Shown here one piece after another: positions 1 to 6,729 of a stretch of DNA of 22,157 nucleotides (positions are counted from its first letter, which is position 1; each line of letters opens with the position of its first letter). The translations under genes and the position numbers were made by a program. The notes below the pieces were generated by a model. The model was given only the letters and a program-made list of their open reading frames with translations, had not been told where the DNA came from and did no database searches. Source of the DNA: RZZS01 sp964498755 (lineage in GTDB: Bacteria; Pseudomonadota; Alphaproteobacteria; Micavibrionales; Micavibrionaceae); the NCBI GenBank assembly GCA_964498755.1, contig CAZCIB010000041.1, positions 1 through 22,157 on the forward strand. The letters are read 5' to 3'.

Positions 1-56
1 AAAATTACAACTGTTGCAGCTAAACCAGCAACTACGGCGAAAGTCCGTAATAGCAT
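1..56 (-). CDS. N-terminal fragment of a secreted or membrane protein (runs off left edge)
   Basis: The ATG is at 56-54 on the minus strand and is preceded by a good Shine-Dalgarno (GAGG, eight bases upstream). The frame stays open to the window edge. The 18 visible residues begin MLLRTFAVVAGLAA and continue hydrophobic: one arginine then an alanine/valine-rich core, which is what a signal peptide or first membrane helix looks like. It lies downstream of dxs on the same strand, but 232 bp of spacer with hairpins separates them, so it probably has its own promoter. The family cannot be told from so short a piece. Confidence 0.6.
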   Translation of the reverse strand, partial: MLLRTFAVVAGLAATVVI

Positions 57-114
57 TTTGTTTTCCTCGCTCATTCACGCGCTCCGTGCAAAGTTTTGGT
101 CGATATAAATCGCA

Positions 115-142
115 TCAATAAAGCATTCTGTTAAATGGTCAA
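115..142 (-). promoter_or_regulatory. Candidate promoter for the left-edge gene
   Basis: On the minus strand a CTTGACC box (-35, TTGACC at 142-137) is followed after 16 bp by TATTGA (120-115). The -35 matches the alphaproteobacterial CTTGAC form well and the -10 is poor. A start here would give a leader of about 50 bases before the ATG at 56. This is a motif match only. Confidence 0.28.
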
Positions 143-194
143 GCTTTTTCAATATCTAGAGCATTGTCCGCTTGCATGTAATCATATCCTGTCG

Positions 195-253
195 CCTCCG
201 CGAAGGCGGAGGCCCAACGTCACGTGGTTTTAGATCCCCGCCTTCGCGGGGAT
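195..253. repeat. Paired hairpins downstream of dxs
   Basis: Two perfect stem-loops lie close together. CCTCCGC (195-201) pairs with GCGGAGG (206-212) around GAAG, and ATCCCCGC (234-241) pairs with GCGGGGAT (246-253) around CTTC. Both loops read CTTC or its complement. The second hairpin followed by GACA has the form of dispersed repeats seen in many alphaproteobacterial genomes. No T-run follows on either strand, so a classical intrinsic terminator is not shown, though the pair could stop dxs transcripts or protect their 3' ends. Confidence 0.6.
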
Positions 254-288
254 GACATGACTCAGTTTTACCCTATAACGCCTAATTA

Positions 289-2247
289 TCAGACAATAGA
301 TCGCCTTGCAATCTCCCCCGCAACCAGCCCCGCCTCTTCGTATTGTTTTTCTGGCGCGTCGTGGTTCTGGAAGCGGTCGGGGAGGGTGAGCGTTTTAACG
401 CTCAAGTTCCCGTTCATAAGGCCCGCGTCATTGAGAGCGTGGAGGACGTAGCTGCCGAAGCCGCCGATACTGCCTTCTTCTATAGTTGCGAGTCGTGAGT
501 GGTGAGTTGCGAGTTGTTTCAGAAGGTCCAAATCCAGCGGCTTGGCGAAGCGCGCGTCGGCGACGGTGACGCTATGGCCTTTTTGTTCGAGCAGCTTTGC
601 GGCCTCAAGGCATTCCTGCAGGCGGCCGCCATAGGAGAGCAGGGCGATGTCTGTACCTTCTTTTAAAACCCGTCCTTTCCCGATCTCCAGAATTTCCGGC
701 TCTTGCGGAATTTCAACGCCTATGCCCTCGCCGCGCGGGTAACGGAACGCGATCGGGCCGTCATTATACGCCGCGGCGGTGGCCACCATGCGGGCGAGAT
801 CGGCCTCGTCGCCCGCCGCCATCAAAGCCATATTCGGTATGCAGCCGAGATAGGCGATGTCAAAGCTCCCGGCATGAGTCTGCCCGTCCGCGCCGACGAG
901 GCCCGCGCGGTCTATCGCAAAACGTACGGGCAGATTCTGGATTGCCACGTCATGGATGACCTGATCATAGGCGCGTTGCAGGAACGTCGAATAAATCGCG
1001 CAGAAGGGCTTGTAACCTTCGCAGGCGAGACCGGCGGCAAAGGTCACGGCGTGCTGCTCGGCGATGCCGACGTCGAACATGCGCTCCGGGAATTCCTGTC
1101 CGAAGAGGTTCATGCCCGTGCCGTCCGGCATGGCCGCAGTAATCCCGACGATTTTTGGATCGTCCTTTGCCAGTTTGATAAGCGTTTGCGCGAAGACCTT
1201 CGTGTAGGCCGGGGCGTTTGGCTTCGGTTTGGATTGCTCGCCGGTGACAATGTCGAATTTAGCGACGCCGTGCATTTTGTCCCGGCTGGTCTCGGCCGGG
1301 GCGAAGCCCTTGCCCTTGACCGTATGGCAGTGGATCAGGATCGGCGCATCGCGCGGCGCGTCGCGTACGTTTCTTAAGACGGCGAGTAGATGATCGAGAT
1401 TATGCCCGTCTATCGGACCGATATAGTAAAAGCCCATATCTTCGAAAAACGTCCCGCCGCCAAGGGCGACGCGGGCGGCTTCTTCGGCGCGCCTTGCGGC
1501 GGCGCGCATGGGTCTGGGTAAATGATTGAGCACGTTCTTGGCAATATCGCGCGCGCCGATATAGGGCGAAGACGAGACAAGCTTCGTCAGGTACCGGCTC
1601 ATCGCCCCGGTCGCAGGCGCGATCGACATGCGGTTGTCGTTGAGGATGACGATCAGGCGCTTGCCGAGTTCGCCCGCGTTGTTAATCGCCTCGTAAGCCA
1701 TGCCGGCGCTCATCGCTCCGTCGCCGATAACGCAGATGACTTCGTTATTCGGAATCCCGGAATCCCGGAATTCGTTTTCTGTGTTTCTTCCGAGATTCCG
1801 AGATTCCGAGATTCTTAAATCCCGCGCCACGGCCATCCCGAGGCCCGCCGATATGGACGTCGAGCTGTGGCCCGCGCCGAAGGGGTCAAATTCACTCTCG
1901 CAGCGCTTGGTAAAGCCCGAGAGCCCGCCGCCTTTTCTTAAAGTATGAATCCGGTCACGCCGCCCGGTGAGGATTTTATGCGGGTAGGCCTGATGCCCGA
2001 CATCCCAGATCAACCGGTCTTCGGGGGTGTTAAATACTGCATGAAGCGCGACAGTCAGTTCAATCACGCCCAGCGAAGCGCCCAGATGTCCGCCGATCTT
2101 CGAGACGACGTCAATCGTTTCCTGCCGCAGGTTATCGGCGAGCGTTTGGAGTTCGGAGTCGGACATGGCGCGCAAATCCGCCGGATCATTGATCTCTCCG
2201 GTTTCCGGTTCTTTTGACTCCAGTTCTTCTTTATGCGCGTGTTTCAT
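289..2247 (-). CDS. dxs: 1-deoxy-D-xylulose-5-phosphate synthase
   Basis: Dxs condenses pyruvate with glyceraldehyde 3-phosphate to DXP, the entry step of the MEP isoprenoid pathway; it is a cytoplasmic thiamine diphosphate enzyme. The protein is 652 aa. Visible motifs are GHQAYPHK (residues 84-91), the ThDP/Mg motif GDGAMSAG (175-182), HTVKGKGF (308-315), the catalytic glutamate in GIAEQH (E397), and DRAGLVGADGQTH (446-458), with the C-terminal transketolase domain ending in RFQNHDAPE. Length is a little above the usual 620-640 because of an extra segment at about 145-168, encoded by a palindromic repeat. A second repeat encodes residues 577-588 without changing the length. The ATG has AAGAAGG upstream, and ispA and xseB precede it on the same strand, a common dxs operon. 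A dispersed repeat (2259-2344) sits directly ahead of the start. Confidence 0.97.
   Translation of the reverse strand: MKHAHKEELESKEPETGEINDPADLRAMSDSELQTLADNLRQETIDVVSKIGGHLGASLGVIELTVALHAVFNTPEDRLIWDVGHQAYPHKILTGRRDRIHTLRKGGGLSGFTKRCESEFDPFGAGHSSTSISAGLGMAVARDLRISESRNLGRNTENEFRDSGIPNNEVICVIGDGAMSAGMAYEAINNAGELGKRLIVILNDNRMSIAPATGAMSRYLTKLVSSSPYIGARDIAKNVLNHLPRPMRAAARRAEEAARVALGGGTFFEDMGFYYIGPIDGHNLDHLLAVLRNVRDAPRDAPILIHCHTVKGKGFAPAETSRDKMHGVAKFDIVTGEQSKPKPNAPAYTKVFAQTLIKLAKDDPKIVGITAAMPDGTGMNLFGQEFPERMFDVGIAEQHAVTFAAGLACEGYKPFCAIYSTFLQRAYDQVIHDVAIQNLPVRFAIDRAGLVGADGQTHAGSFDIAYLGCIPNMALMAAGDEADLARMVATAAAYNDGPIAFRYPRGEGIGVEIPQEPEILEIGKGRVLKEGTDIALLSYGGRLQECLEAAKLLEQKGHSVTVADARFAKPLDLDLLKQLATHHSRLATIEEGSIGGFGSYVLHALNDAGLMNGNLSVKTLTLPDRFQNHDAPEKQYEEAGLVAGEIARRSIV
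484..518 (-). repeat. Heptamer array inside dxs
   Basis: Five consecutive 7-mers in perfect phase on the plus strand: AGTTGCG, AGTCGTG, AGTGGTG, AGTTGCG, AGTTGTT. The first 28 bases match the intergenic array at 13978-14005 at 24 of 28 positions. On the minus strand they encode Dxs residues 577-588 (ending THHSRLAT), just before the conserved IEEGSIGGFGS. Compared with other Dxs proteins as I remember them, this stretch has normal length, so the repeat replaces rather than lengthens the protein. Confidence 0.7.
1751..1807 (-). repeat. In-frame palindromic element inside dxs (RPE-like)
   Basis: The left arm 1751-1770 and right arm 1788-1807 are 20-base inverted repeats around a 17-base loop. 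The right arm reversed and complemented differs from the left at two positions, both C/T, so in the dxs mRNA they would form G-U pairs and the 20-bp stem stays intact. Each arm is itself built of repeated GGAATCCC or GGAATCTC units, and the right side continues with one more unit to about 1814. The element is read in frame as Dxs residues 147-166, a polar Arg/Ser/Asn/Glu-rich loop just before the GDG cofactor motif. Confidence 0.85.
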
Positions 2248-2258
2248 GTTGCCTTCTT

Positions 2259-2344
2259 CGTCATTGCGAGCATGACGGCAGTCATGCGCGGCAATCTATC
2301 GTGCGTTTGGATTGTTTCGGTCGCGTTGCTTCCTCGCAATGACG
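2259..2344. repeat. Dispersed palindromic repeat, copy 1 (between ispA and dxs)
   Basis: The outer ends are exact inverted repeats: CGTCATTGCGAG (2259-2270) and CTCGCAATGACG (2333-2344). The right half (TTGGATTGTTTCGGTCGCGTTGCTTC) is nearly the same as the right half of the second copy near 13380-13414. It lies in the 202-bp gap between ispA and dxs and its left end reaches into the ribosome-binding region of dxs. Confidence 0.75.
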
Positions 2345-2449
2345 TCTTTGGTGAACGAACACGCTTTATGACATAAAAGCCCCAAGCCATGCCAGTGAAA
2401 ATAGCCTTGCATGCCTTTGCGGCAAGAAAAGGGTTGTCAAAAGAAAAGA

Positions 2450-3358
2450 TTATGCCCTTCTCTGTAACACATACATCGCCAGTTCCTTCAGCGTTTCGGC
2501 GCGTCGTTCGAAGATATTGAGGTGGCGCACGGCCTGATGGATCAGCATTTCCGCGCGGGTTTTGGCCTCTTCCTTGCCGAGGGTAGAGACGAAGGTCGCC
2601 TTGCCGGCGCTTTCGTCCTGATTGGCGGGCTTGCCGGTTTCGTCCGGGTCGGCCTCGACGTCGAGAATGTCGTCCGTAACCTGGAACGCAAGACCTAGAT
2701 CGAAGGCGTAGTTGGCCAGCGCGCGGCGCTGCGGATCGCTCGCCTTGCCGAGGATCGCGCCAGCTTCACATGCGAAGGCCATCAGCTTTCCGGTTTTCAT
2801 GCGCTGCATGCGGCTGATGGTCCCGAGATCGAATTCCTGGGTTTCCCCTATTAAATCCAGCATTTGTCCGCCGACCATGCCGTTGGGTCCGGCGGCTTTG
2901 GCGAGGCAAGAGACAAGCTCGCAGCGTACGCGCGGGTCTTCGTGCGTATCCGGGGCCGTCAGGACTTCAAACGCGTAGGTGAGGAGCGCGTCGCCCGCCA
3001 GCACGGCCGTGGCCTCGTCATACGTCACATGAACGGTCGGTTTGCCCCGGCGCGTATCGGAATTGTCCATCGCCGGCAGATCGTCATGGATCAGGGAATA
3101 GCAATGCACGAACTCCAGCGCAGCCGCCGCCCGGCGCGAACGCATCGGGTCAACGCCGAATAGTCTGGCCGAATTCATCAGCAGGAAGGGTCGCAGACGT
3201 TTGCCGCCGTTTAAGGTGCCGTGGCGCATCGCGTCATAAAGCTTTTTTTCCGAGAGGTCGGTTTCGGGCAGCAGGCGCGAAATTGTCTTGTTCACGTCAG
3301 CCAGAGCCTCGTCCATTTTTTCCTGCAGGGTCTGGCTGGCTTCTCTCGGGGATGGCAT
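2450..3358 (-). CDS. ispA: Farnesyl diphosphate synthase (short-chain polyprenyl synthase)
   Basis: The enzyme adds isopentenyl diphosphate stepwise to dimethylallyl/geranyl diphosphate to make the C15 farnesyl diphosphate used for quinones, undecaprenyl carriers and hopanoids. The protein is 302 aa, usual for bacterial IspA. The first aspartate-rich motif is DDLPAMD (92-98), with the two-residue insertion typical of bacterial short-chain enzymes; the second is DDILD (229-233). GGKRLRP (51-57) binds IPP. Tyr87, five residues before the first Asp, is the bulky residue expected to limit chain length, which supports C15 over a longer product. The start ATG lies 6 bp after the xseB stop, so the two are almost certainly cotranscribed. 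dxs follows after a 202-bp gap. Confidence 0.95.
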   Translation of the reverse strand: MPSPREASQTLQEKMDEALADVNKTISRLLPETDLSEKKLYDAMRHGTLNGGKRLRPFLLMNSARLFGVDPMRSRRAAAALEFVHCYSLIHDDLPAMDNSDTRRGKPTVHVTYDEATAVLAGDALLTYAFEVLTAPDTHEDPRVRCELVSCLAKAAGPNGMVGGQMLDLIGETQEFDLGTISRMQRMKTGKLMAFACEAGAILGKASDPQRRALANYAFDLGLAFQVTDDILDVEADPDETGKPANQDESAGKATFVSTLGKEEAKTRAEMLIHQAVRHLNIFERRAETLKELAMYVLQRRA

Positions 3359-3364
3359 ATGCGT

Positions 3365-3619
3365 CTACTCCTCTTTCACGGGCGCGGTTTTGACTGCGCC
3401 GTCGCTCTCAATACTGATTTGTTCGATTTTGGATTTCGCGTCGCGCAGCTTTGCCTCGCAATGCCGCTTGAGCGTTATTCCGCGCTCATAAGCCTCAATA
3501 GAATCCTCCAGCGGCGCGGCTCCCGTTTCCAGCGCGCGGACAATGCCTTCAAGCTCCTGAAGCGCCTGCTCAAAGCTTAGCGTTTCGACTGGCGGTTTTT
3601 CCGGCTTTTGTTCCGTCAT
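3365..3619 (-). CDS. xseB: Exodeoxyribonuclease VII small subunit
   Basis: XseB is the small helical subunit that assembles in several copies on XseA to form exonuclease VII, a single-strand-specific nuclease used in repair. The protein is 84 aa from this start. The typical core is present: FEQALQELEGIVRALE, then LEDSIEAYERG, then a helix ending LRDAKSKIEQI, followed by a short polar tail. There are two in-frame ATGs, at 3628 and 3619. I prefer 3619, because GCAGG sits eight bases upstream of it but directly touches the 3628 codon. It is the first gene of the tight xseB-ispA pair. xseA is not in this window. Confidence 0.93.
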   Translation of the reverse strand: MTEQKPEKPPVETLSFEQALQELEGIVRALETGAAPLEDSIEAYERGITLKRHCEAKLRDAKSKIEQISIESDGAVKTAPVKEE

Positions 3620-3777
3620 CAGATTCATCCTGCAATTTTGCTAGCGAGAGTTTAAGTTACCGGCGGGCAATGCGCAAGTTACGCATGCAAAAAGCTTGGA
3701 CCAGTCCCCGAAACGTTGCGGGACTCCCGTCATGCGGTTTCCGGTAGAATAGTAAGGTAAGCTAGAGGAGATATGCC

Positions 3778-3936
3778 ATGTATACGCACGGTACGATAGA
3801 AGCTCAAAATATGCCGCTCAAGGATCTCGATCTTCTTGCGCTGCGCGTCGAGCGTGAAAAGGATCGTCTGCAAGACCGCGAAATCCGCGATATCCTGATG
3901 AGCCGGCCGCGCCAGCGTCCTGAAACGCATCATTAA
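3778..3936 (+). CDS. Small helical protein of unknown function (52 aa)
   Basis: An unrecognised 52-aa protein beginning MYTHGTIEAQ. The ATG at 3778 has GGAG seven bases upstream; a second ATG at 3773 is in another frame and soon stops. The centre (residues 14-41) is rich in Lys, Glu, Arg and Asp with regularly spaced Leu and Ile, so a single amphipathic helix is likely, followed by a basic Pro/Arg tail ending HH. No signal peptide is visible. It lies in the gap between HDAC and xseB but on the opposite strand, its stop only 9 bp from the HDAC stop. A 67-aa minus-strand reading frame over the same bases lacks a good ribosome site and looks like a shadow. A real gene is likely but not proven. 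Confidence 0.55.
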   Translation: MYTHGTIEAQNMPLKDLDLLALRVEREKDRLQDREIRDILMSRPRQRPETHH

Positions 3937-3945
3937 TACAGTATC

Positions 3946-4869
3946 TTATTCGGATAATGCGAGAAGGTGAGCTTTTGCGCTCGCCTTCAGTGCGTTTAAG
4001 TCATAGCCGCCTTCCAGAACGGAGACGATTTTTCCGCCGCAATGCTTATTCGCGAGCGCCACCAGTTCTTTCGTAATCCAGATGAAATCCTCCTCGTCCA
4101 GTTCGATCTCGCCGAGGGGGTCGTCCTTGTGCGCGTCGAATCCGGCGGAAATCATGACCAGGTCAGGTTTAAACTTTTCAAGCGCGGGCAGGGCTTCGTC
4201 TTTATACAGCTTTCTGAATTCGGCCGATCCTTCGCCCGCCGCCATGGGCAGGTTTAAAAGCTTGTTCGGAACGTTGTCCGCGCGCTCGCCCGTATAAGGG
4301 TAAAACGGCGCCTGATGCGAGGAAACGAAAAAGACGTCCTTCGCGGTCAGGGCGAATTGCTGTGTGCCGTTACCGTGATGCACGTCAAAGTCAATGATCG
4401 CCACGCGTTTGACGTTTTTATGTTTTTGCGCGTAGCGCGCGCCGAGCGCGATGTTGTTGAACAGACAAAAACCCATGGCCTGATTTTTCTCGGCGTGATG
4501 GCCGGGCGGTCGCCCGGCGCAGAAGGCGCGCTTGTATTTTCCCGCGAGCACGTCGTCGACGGCCTGACACACGGCGCCGGCGGCGCGCATCGCCGCTTCC
4601 CAGCTGTCCGGGCAGACGAACGTGTCCGAATTAAGCGCGCGAATGCCCGTCTCTGGAACAAGCTCTTCAATCGTCTGAATATACTGGCGGTCATGAACGA
4701 GCGCGAGCAGGCCGTATTCGATTTCTTCGGCCTCCACGACCGGGAAATTTTCAAAGCGGTCTTCTCTGAAAAGTTCAACAAGCGTCTCAATCCGTGCGAT
4801 GCGTTCGGGGTGATCCGCGCCGGTATCGTGCTTCAGGTAAACGTCATGCGTGTAAATTGCGCAGGTCAT
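3946..4869 (-). CDS. Histone deacetylase-family (AcuC/AphA-like) Zn-dependent deacetylase
   Basis: A 307-aa arginase/deacetylase-fold protein. In bacteria this family removes acetyl groups from acetylated lysines or from small amines such as acetylpolyamines; the substrate here cannot be read from sequence. Visible parts are HPERIAR (20-26), the active-site RPPGHHA (120-126, charge-relay His124/His125), the zinc ligands Asp162 and His164 in DFDVHHGNGT, the third ligand Asp245 in AGFDAH, and the catalytic tyrosine region EGGYD (Tyr289). All catalytic residues are intact. There is no signal peptide, so it is cytoplasmic. An HDAC-like gene next to xseB-ispA-dxs is a common alphaproteobacterial arrangement. 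Only an AGG touching the start codon is seen as a ribosome site, so initiation may be weak or coupled. Confidence 0.93.
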   Translation of the reverse strand: MTCAIYTHDVYLKHDTGADHPERIARIETLVELFREDRFENFPVVEAEEIEYGLLALVHDRQYIQTIEELVPETGIRALNSDTFVCPDSWEAAMRAAGAVCQAVDDVLAGKYKRAFCAGRPPGHHAEKNQAMGFCLFNNIALGARYAQKHKNVKRVAIIDFDVHHGNGTQQFALTAKDVFFVSSHQAPFYPYTGERADNVPNKLLNLPMAAGEGSAEFRKLYKDEALPALEKFKPDLVMISAGFDAHKDDPLGEIELDEEDFIWITKELVALANKHCGGKIVSVLEGGYDLNALKASAKAHLLALSE

Positions 4870-4917
4870 CCTGGGTATTATAACGAGCGGGGAAAGTTAT
4901 ACAATTATTCCAAAGAA

Positions 4918-5286
4918 TTATTCTGCGACGGGGACTTGTAGGCCGTAGAGTTTGAGCTCCAGCGCCACGTTGTCTCTTCCGGCAAGCCTGTTAAAAGCGT
5001 TTCTAAATCCGGCCCAGCTCGCAGTTGCCGAGGTTCCGAATCTTTGAAAGTGCCGCATATTGCTCTGCAAAAAGCCGAGACCTTCATCCGCCGAAGTGGC
5101 GACCGGCCTGACAATGTCCTTCAGCGTTCGAGTAACCAAGCTCCCTGTATTTGACAGGCTGTCCGCGCCCGTCGCGGCGCTTCTGGCAGCATCGGCAGGT
5201 TTTGCGGCGGACCAGTTGCGCGCGGCCTGAATGCCGCCTTTTACCGATTTAAATGCTTGCGATGCTCTTCCCCACATGAATGACAT
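4918..5286 (-). CDS. Hypothetical protein, alanine-rich (122 aa)
   Basis: I do not recognise this protein. From the ATG at 5286 it is 122 aa, beginning MSFMWGRASQAFKSVKGG, rich in Ala, Ser, Arg and Gly, with no clear membrane segment. It may form amphipathic helices (residues 4-20 and 85-105). The open frame extends nine codons further to a TTG at 5313, which I rejected because it lacks a ribosome site; an ATG at 5277 is another option. No strong Shine-Dalgarno precedes any of them. It ends 48 bp before the HDAC start on the same strand and so could lead that operon. The alternative is a non-coding open frame, but the lack of stops and its position favour a gene. Confidence 0.5.
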   Translation of the reverse strand: MSFMWGRASQAFKSVKGGIQAARNWSAAKPADAARSAATGADSLSNTGSLVTRTLKDIVRPVATSADEGLGFLQSNMRHFQRFGTSATASWAGFRNAFNRLAGRDNVALELKLYGLQVPVAE

Positions 5287-5415
5287 AATACACAAAAATG
5301 AGCTCTTTTGCAAATTGGCGCGCTTATGTTATTGAGAATAAAAGAATATGTCTTTATGCGTGACGAAAAATAGAGACTGTGCTGTATTGTCGAGAAGAAT
5401 TGAAAAAGGGACATC

Positions 5416-6696
5416 ATGAAGCGCGGCGCGTATACGACGGTTGATCATCTCTCGAAACGGCTTCTGCATCGTTTCGTGCCGAAATGGCATGAGGCTTTTT
5501 GCGTCCCCGAAACGGGCGGGTTTTACGAGCGCCTCAATAAAAACTTCAAGCCGGTTATGACGGGCCAAAGGCGACTTCTCACGCATTGCCGCCAGCTGGC
5601 GATGTATAGTCACGCCTCAATCCAGCCGGAATGCGGATTGTTTAAACCGGATCTGGAGGCGCATTTCGCGCATATGCTCAAAACATACCGCCACAGGAAT
5701 ACCGGCGGCTGGCTGTTCAGCGTCGATGACCGCGGCGCGGCGCTGGATACGTCGAATGACTTCTACGCGCTTGCCTTTGTGATTTTCGCCTGCGCGCATT
5801 ATTACCGCACCGGCGGCGACGCGCAGGCGCGGGAGGTCGCGGATCAAACGTTCGATCTGGTCAATACGTCGTTTCGCATAAAGGGCTTGCCGGGGTTTGC
5901 CGAGGCTCTGGATGAAAACCTCAAGCCGGTTGAAAAAACGCGGCGGCAAAACCCGCACATGCATTTTCTGGAAGCCTGCCTGTTCGCCTATGAGACGTGG
6001 AAAGAGAGCAAATACCTGGAGATGGCCGATGAAATTACAGGCCTGTTCCATGATTATTTTTTTCAGCCGGAACAGGCGTTTTTCCCTGAGTTTTACGATG
6101 AACATTTAAAGCCTCATCCGGAAGACGGCCATATCCTCGAGCCCGGTCATTATTTCGAATGGATCTGGCTGCTCAAAAAACACGCCTCTTTTAAAAACAA
6201 TCCGCAGGCCCATGATGAGGCTTGTAAAATCCTCCTCGCGTTCGCGGGCGCGCATGGATGGGATGAAAAATATGGCGGCATTTACGACGAGATTGATGTC
6301 GAGGGCAATGTCCTCAAAGACACGAAACGCCTCTGGCCGTTCACGGAAGCGCTGAAAGCGAACGTCCTGATGCTCGACAGCGGCATGGATAAAGACGCGC
6401 TGAAGAAGCGTATCGGCATGATGGCCAGAGTTTTCAAGGAGCGCTATATGGATGAACGCGGGTTCTGGACGGAATGGCTTTCACGCGAGCTCAAGCCGAC
6501 CACGGACTATATGCCCGGCACAACGCCCTATCACGTCTATTTCGGCATCATGGAATCGCGCGCCGTTTTGAAAGCGCGCGGGCCAAGCGCGTCGATAACG
6601 GGAACGCTTGAATCAAAATTGTACGCGGCGCGGCGGACGGCTTCGGGTTGGGCGCGTTATGTGAGAAAGAGCTTGCTGAAAAAGGCGGCGGAGTAA
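5416..6696 (+). CDS. AGE-family sugar epimerase/isomerase (N-acylglucosamine 2-epimerase or mannose isomerase type)
   Basis: A 426-aa protein of the AGE superfamily, which folds as an (alpha/alpha)6 barrel and interconverts sugars such as N-acetylglucosamine/N-acetylmannosamine or mannose/fructose using paired histidines. Family signatures are visible: RLLTHCRQLAMYSHA (53-67), NPHMHFLEA (179-187), EPGHYFEW (242-249, His245) and PYHVYFG (371-377, His373). His245 and His373 fit the two catalytic histidines of the family, and DTKRLWPFTEA (302-312) is also typical. Substrate is not determined. Many relatives are annotated mannose-6-phosphate isomerase, so that is the main alternative. AAGGG lies five bases before the ATG. 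It stands alone, divergent from the upstream gene and convergent with the lipoprotein. The last 30 residues are basic. Confidence 0.88.
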   Translation: MKRGAYTTVDHLSKRLLHRFVPKWHEAFCVPETGGFYERLNKNFKPVMTGQRRLLTHCRQLAMYSHASIQPECGLFKPDLEAHFAHMLKTYRHRNTGGWLFSVDDRGAALDTSNDFYALAFVIFACAHYYRTGGDAQAREVADQTFDLVNTSFRIKGLPGFAEALDENLKPVEKTRRQNPHMHFLEACLFAYETWKESKYLEMADEITGLFHDYFFQPEQAFFPEFYDEHLKPHPEDGHILEPGHYFEWIWLLKKHASFKNNPQAHDEACKILLAFAGAHGWDEKYGGIYDEIDVEGNVLKDTKRLWPFTEALKANVLMLDSGMDKDALKKRIGMMARVFKERYMDERGFWTEWLSRELKPTTDYMPGTTPYHVYFGIMESRAVLKARGPSASITGTLESKLYAARRTASGWARYVRKSLLKKAAE

Positions 6697-6716
6697 AAAT
6701 AATAAGCGTTTTACTC
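6691..6716. terminator. Hairpin between convergent genes (probable bidirectional terminator)
   Basis: GAGTAAAA (6691-6698) pairs with TTTTACTC (6709-6716) around a 10-base loop. The stop codon of the epimerase gene lies inside the left arm and the lipoprotein gene ends 14 bp beyond. The A/T-rich stem and the convergent setting suggest termination for both genes, though there is no long T-run after the stem. Confidence 0.45.
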
Positions 6717-6729
6717 GGTTCCCATGGGA

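Noticed and set aside
703..1377. 224-aa open frame on the plus strand opposite dxs
   Set aside because: It lies fully within dxs on the other strand, is rich in Arg and Gly with no recognisable domain, and reflects GC-rich codon positions of dxs.
3703..3725. AGTCCC/GGGACT inverted repeat upstream of the 52-aa gene
   Set aside because: Only six base pairs around an 11-base centre, with no supporting context, so not called as an operator.
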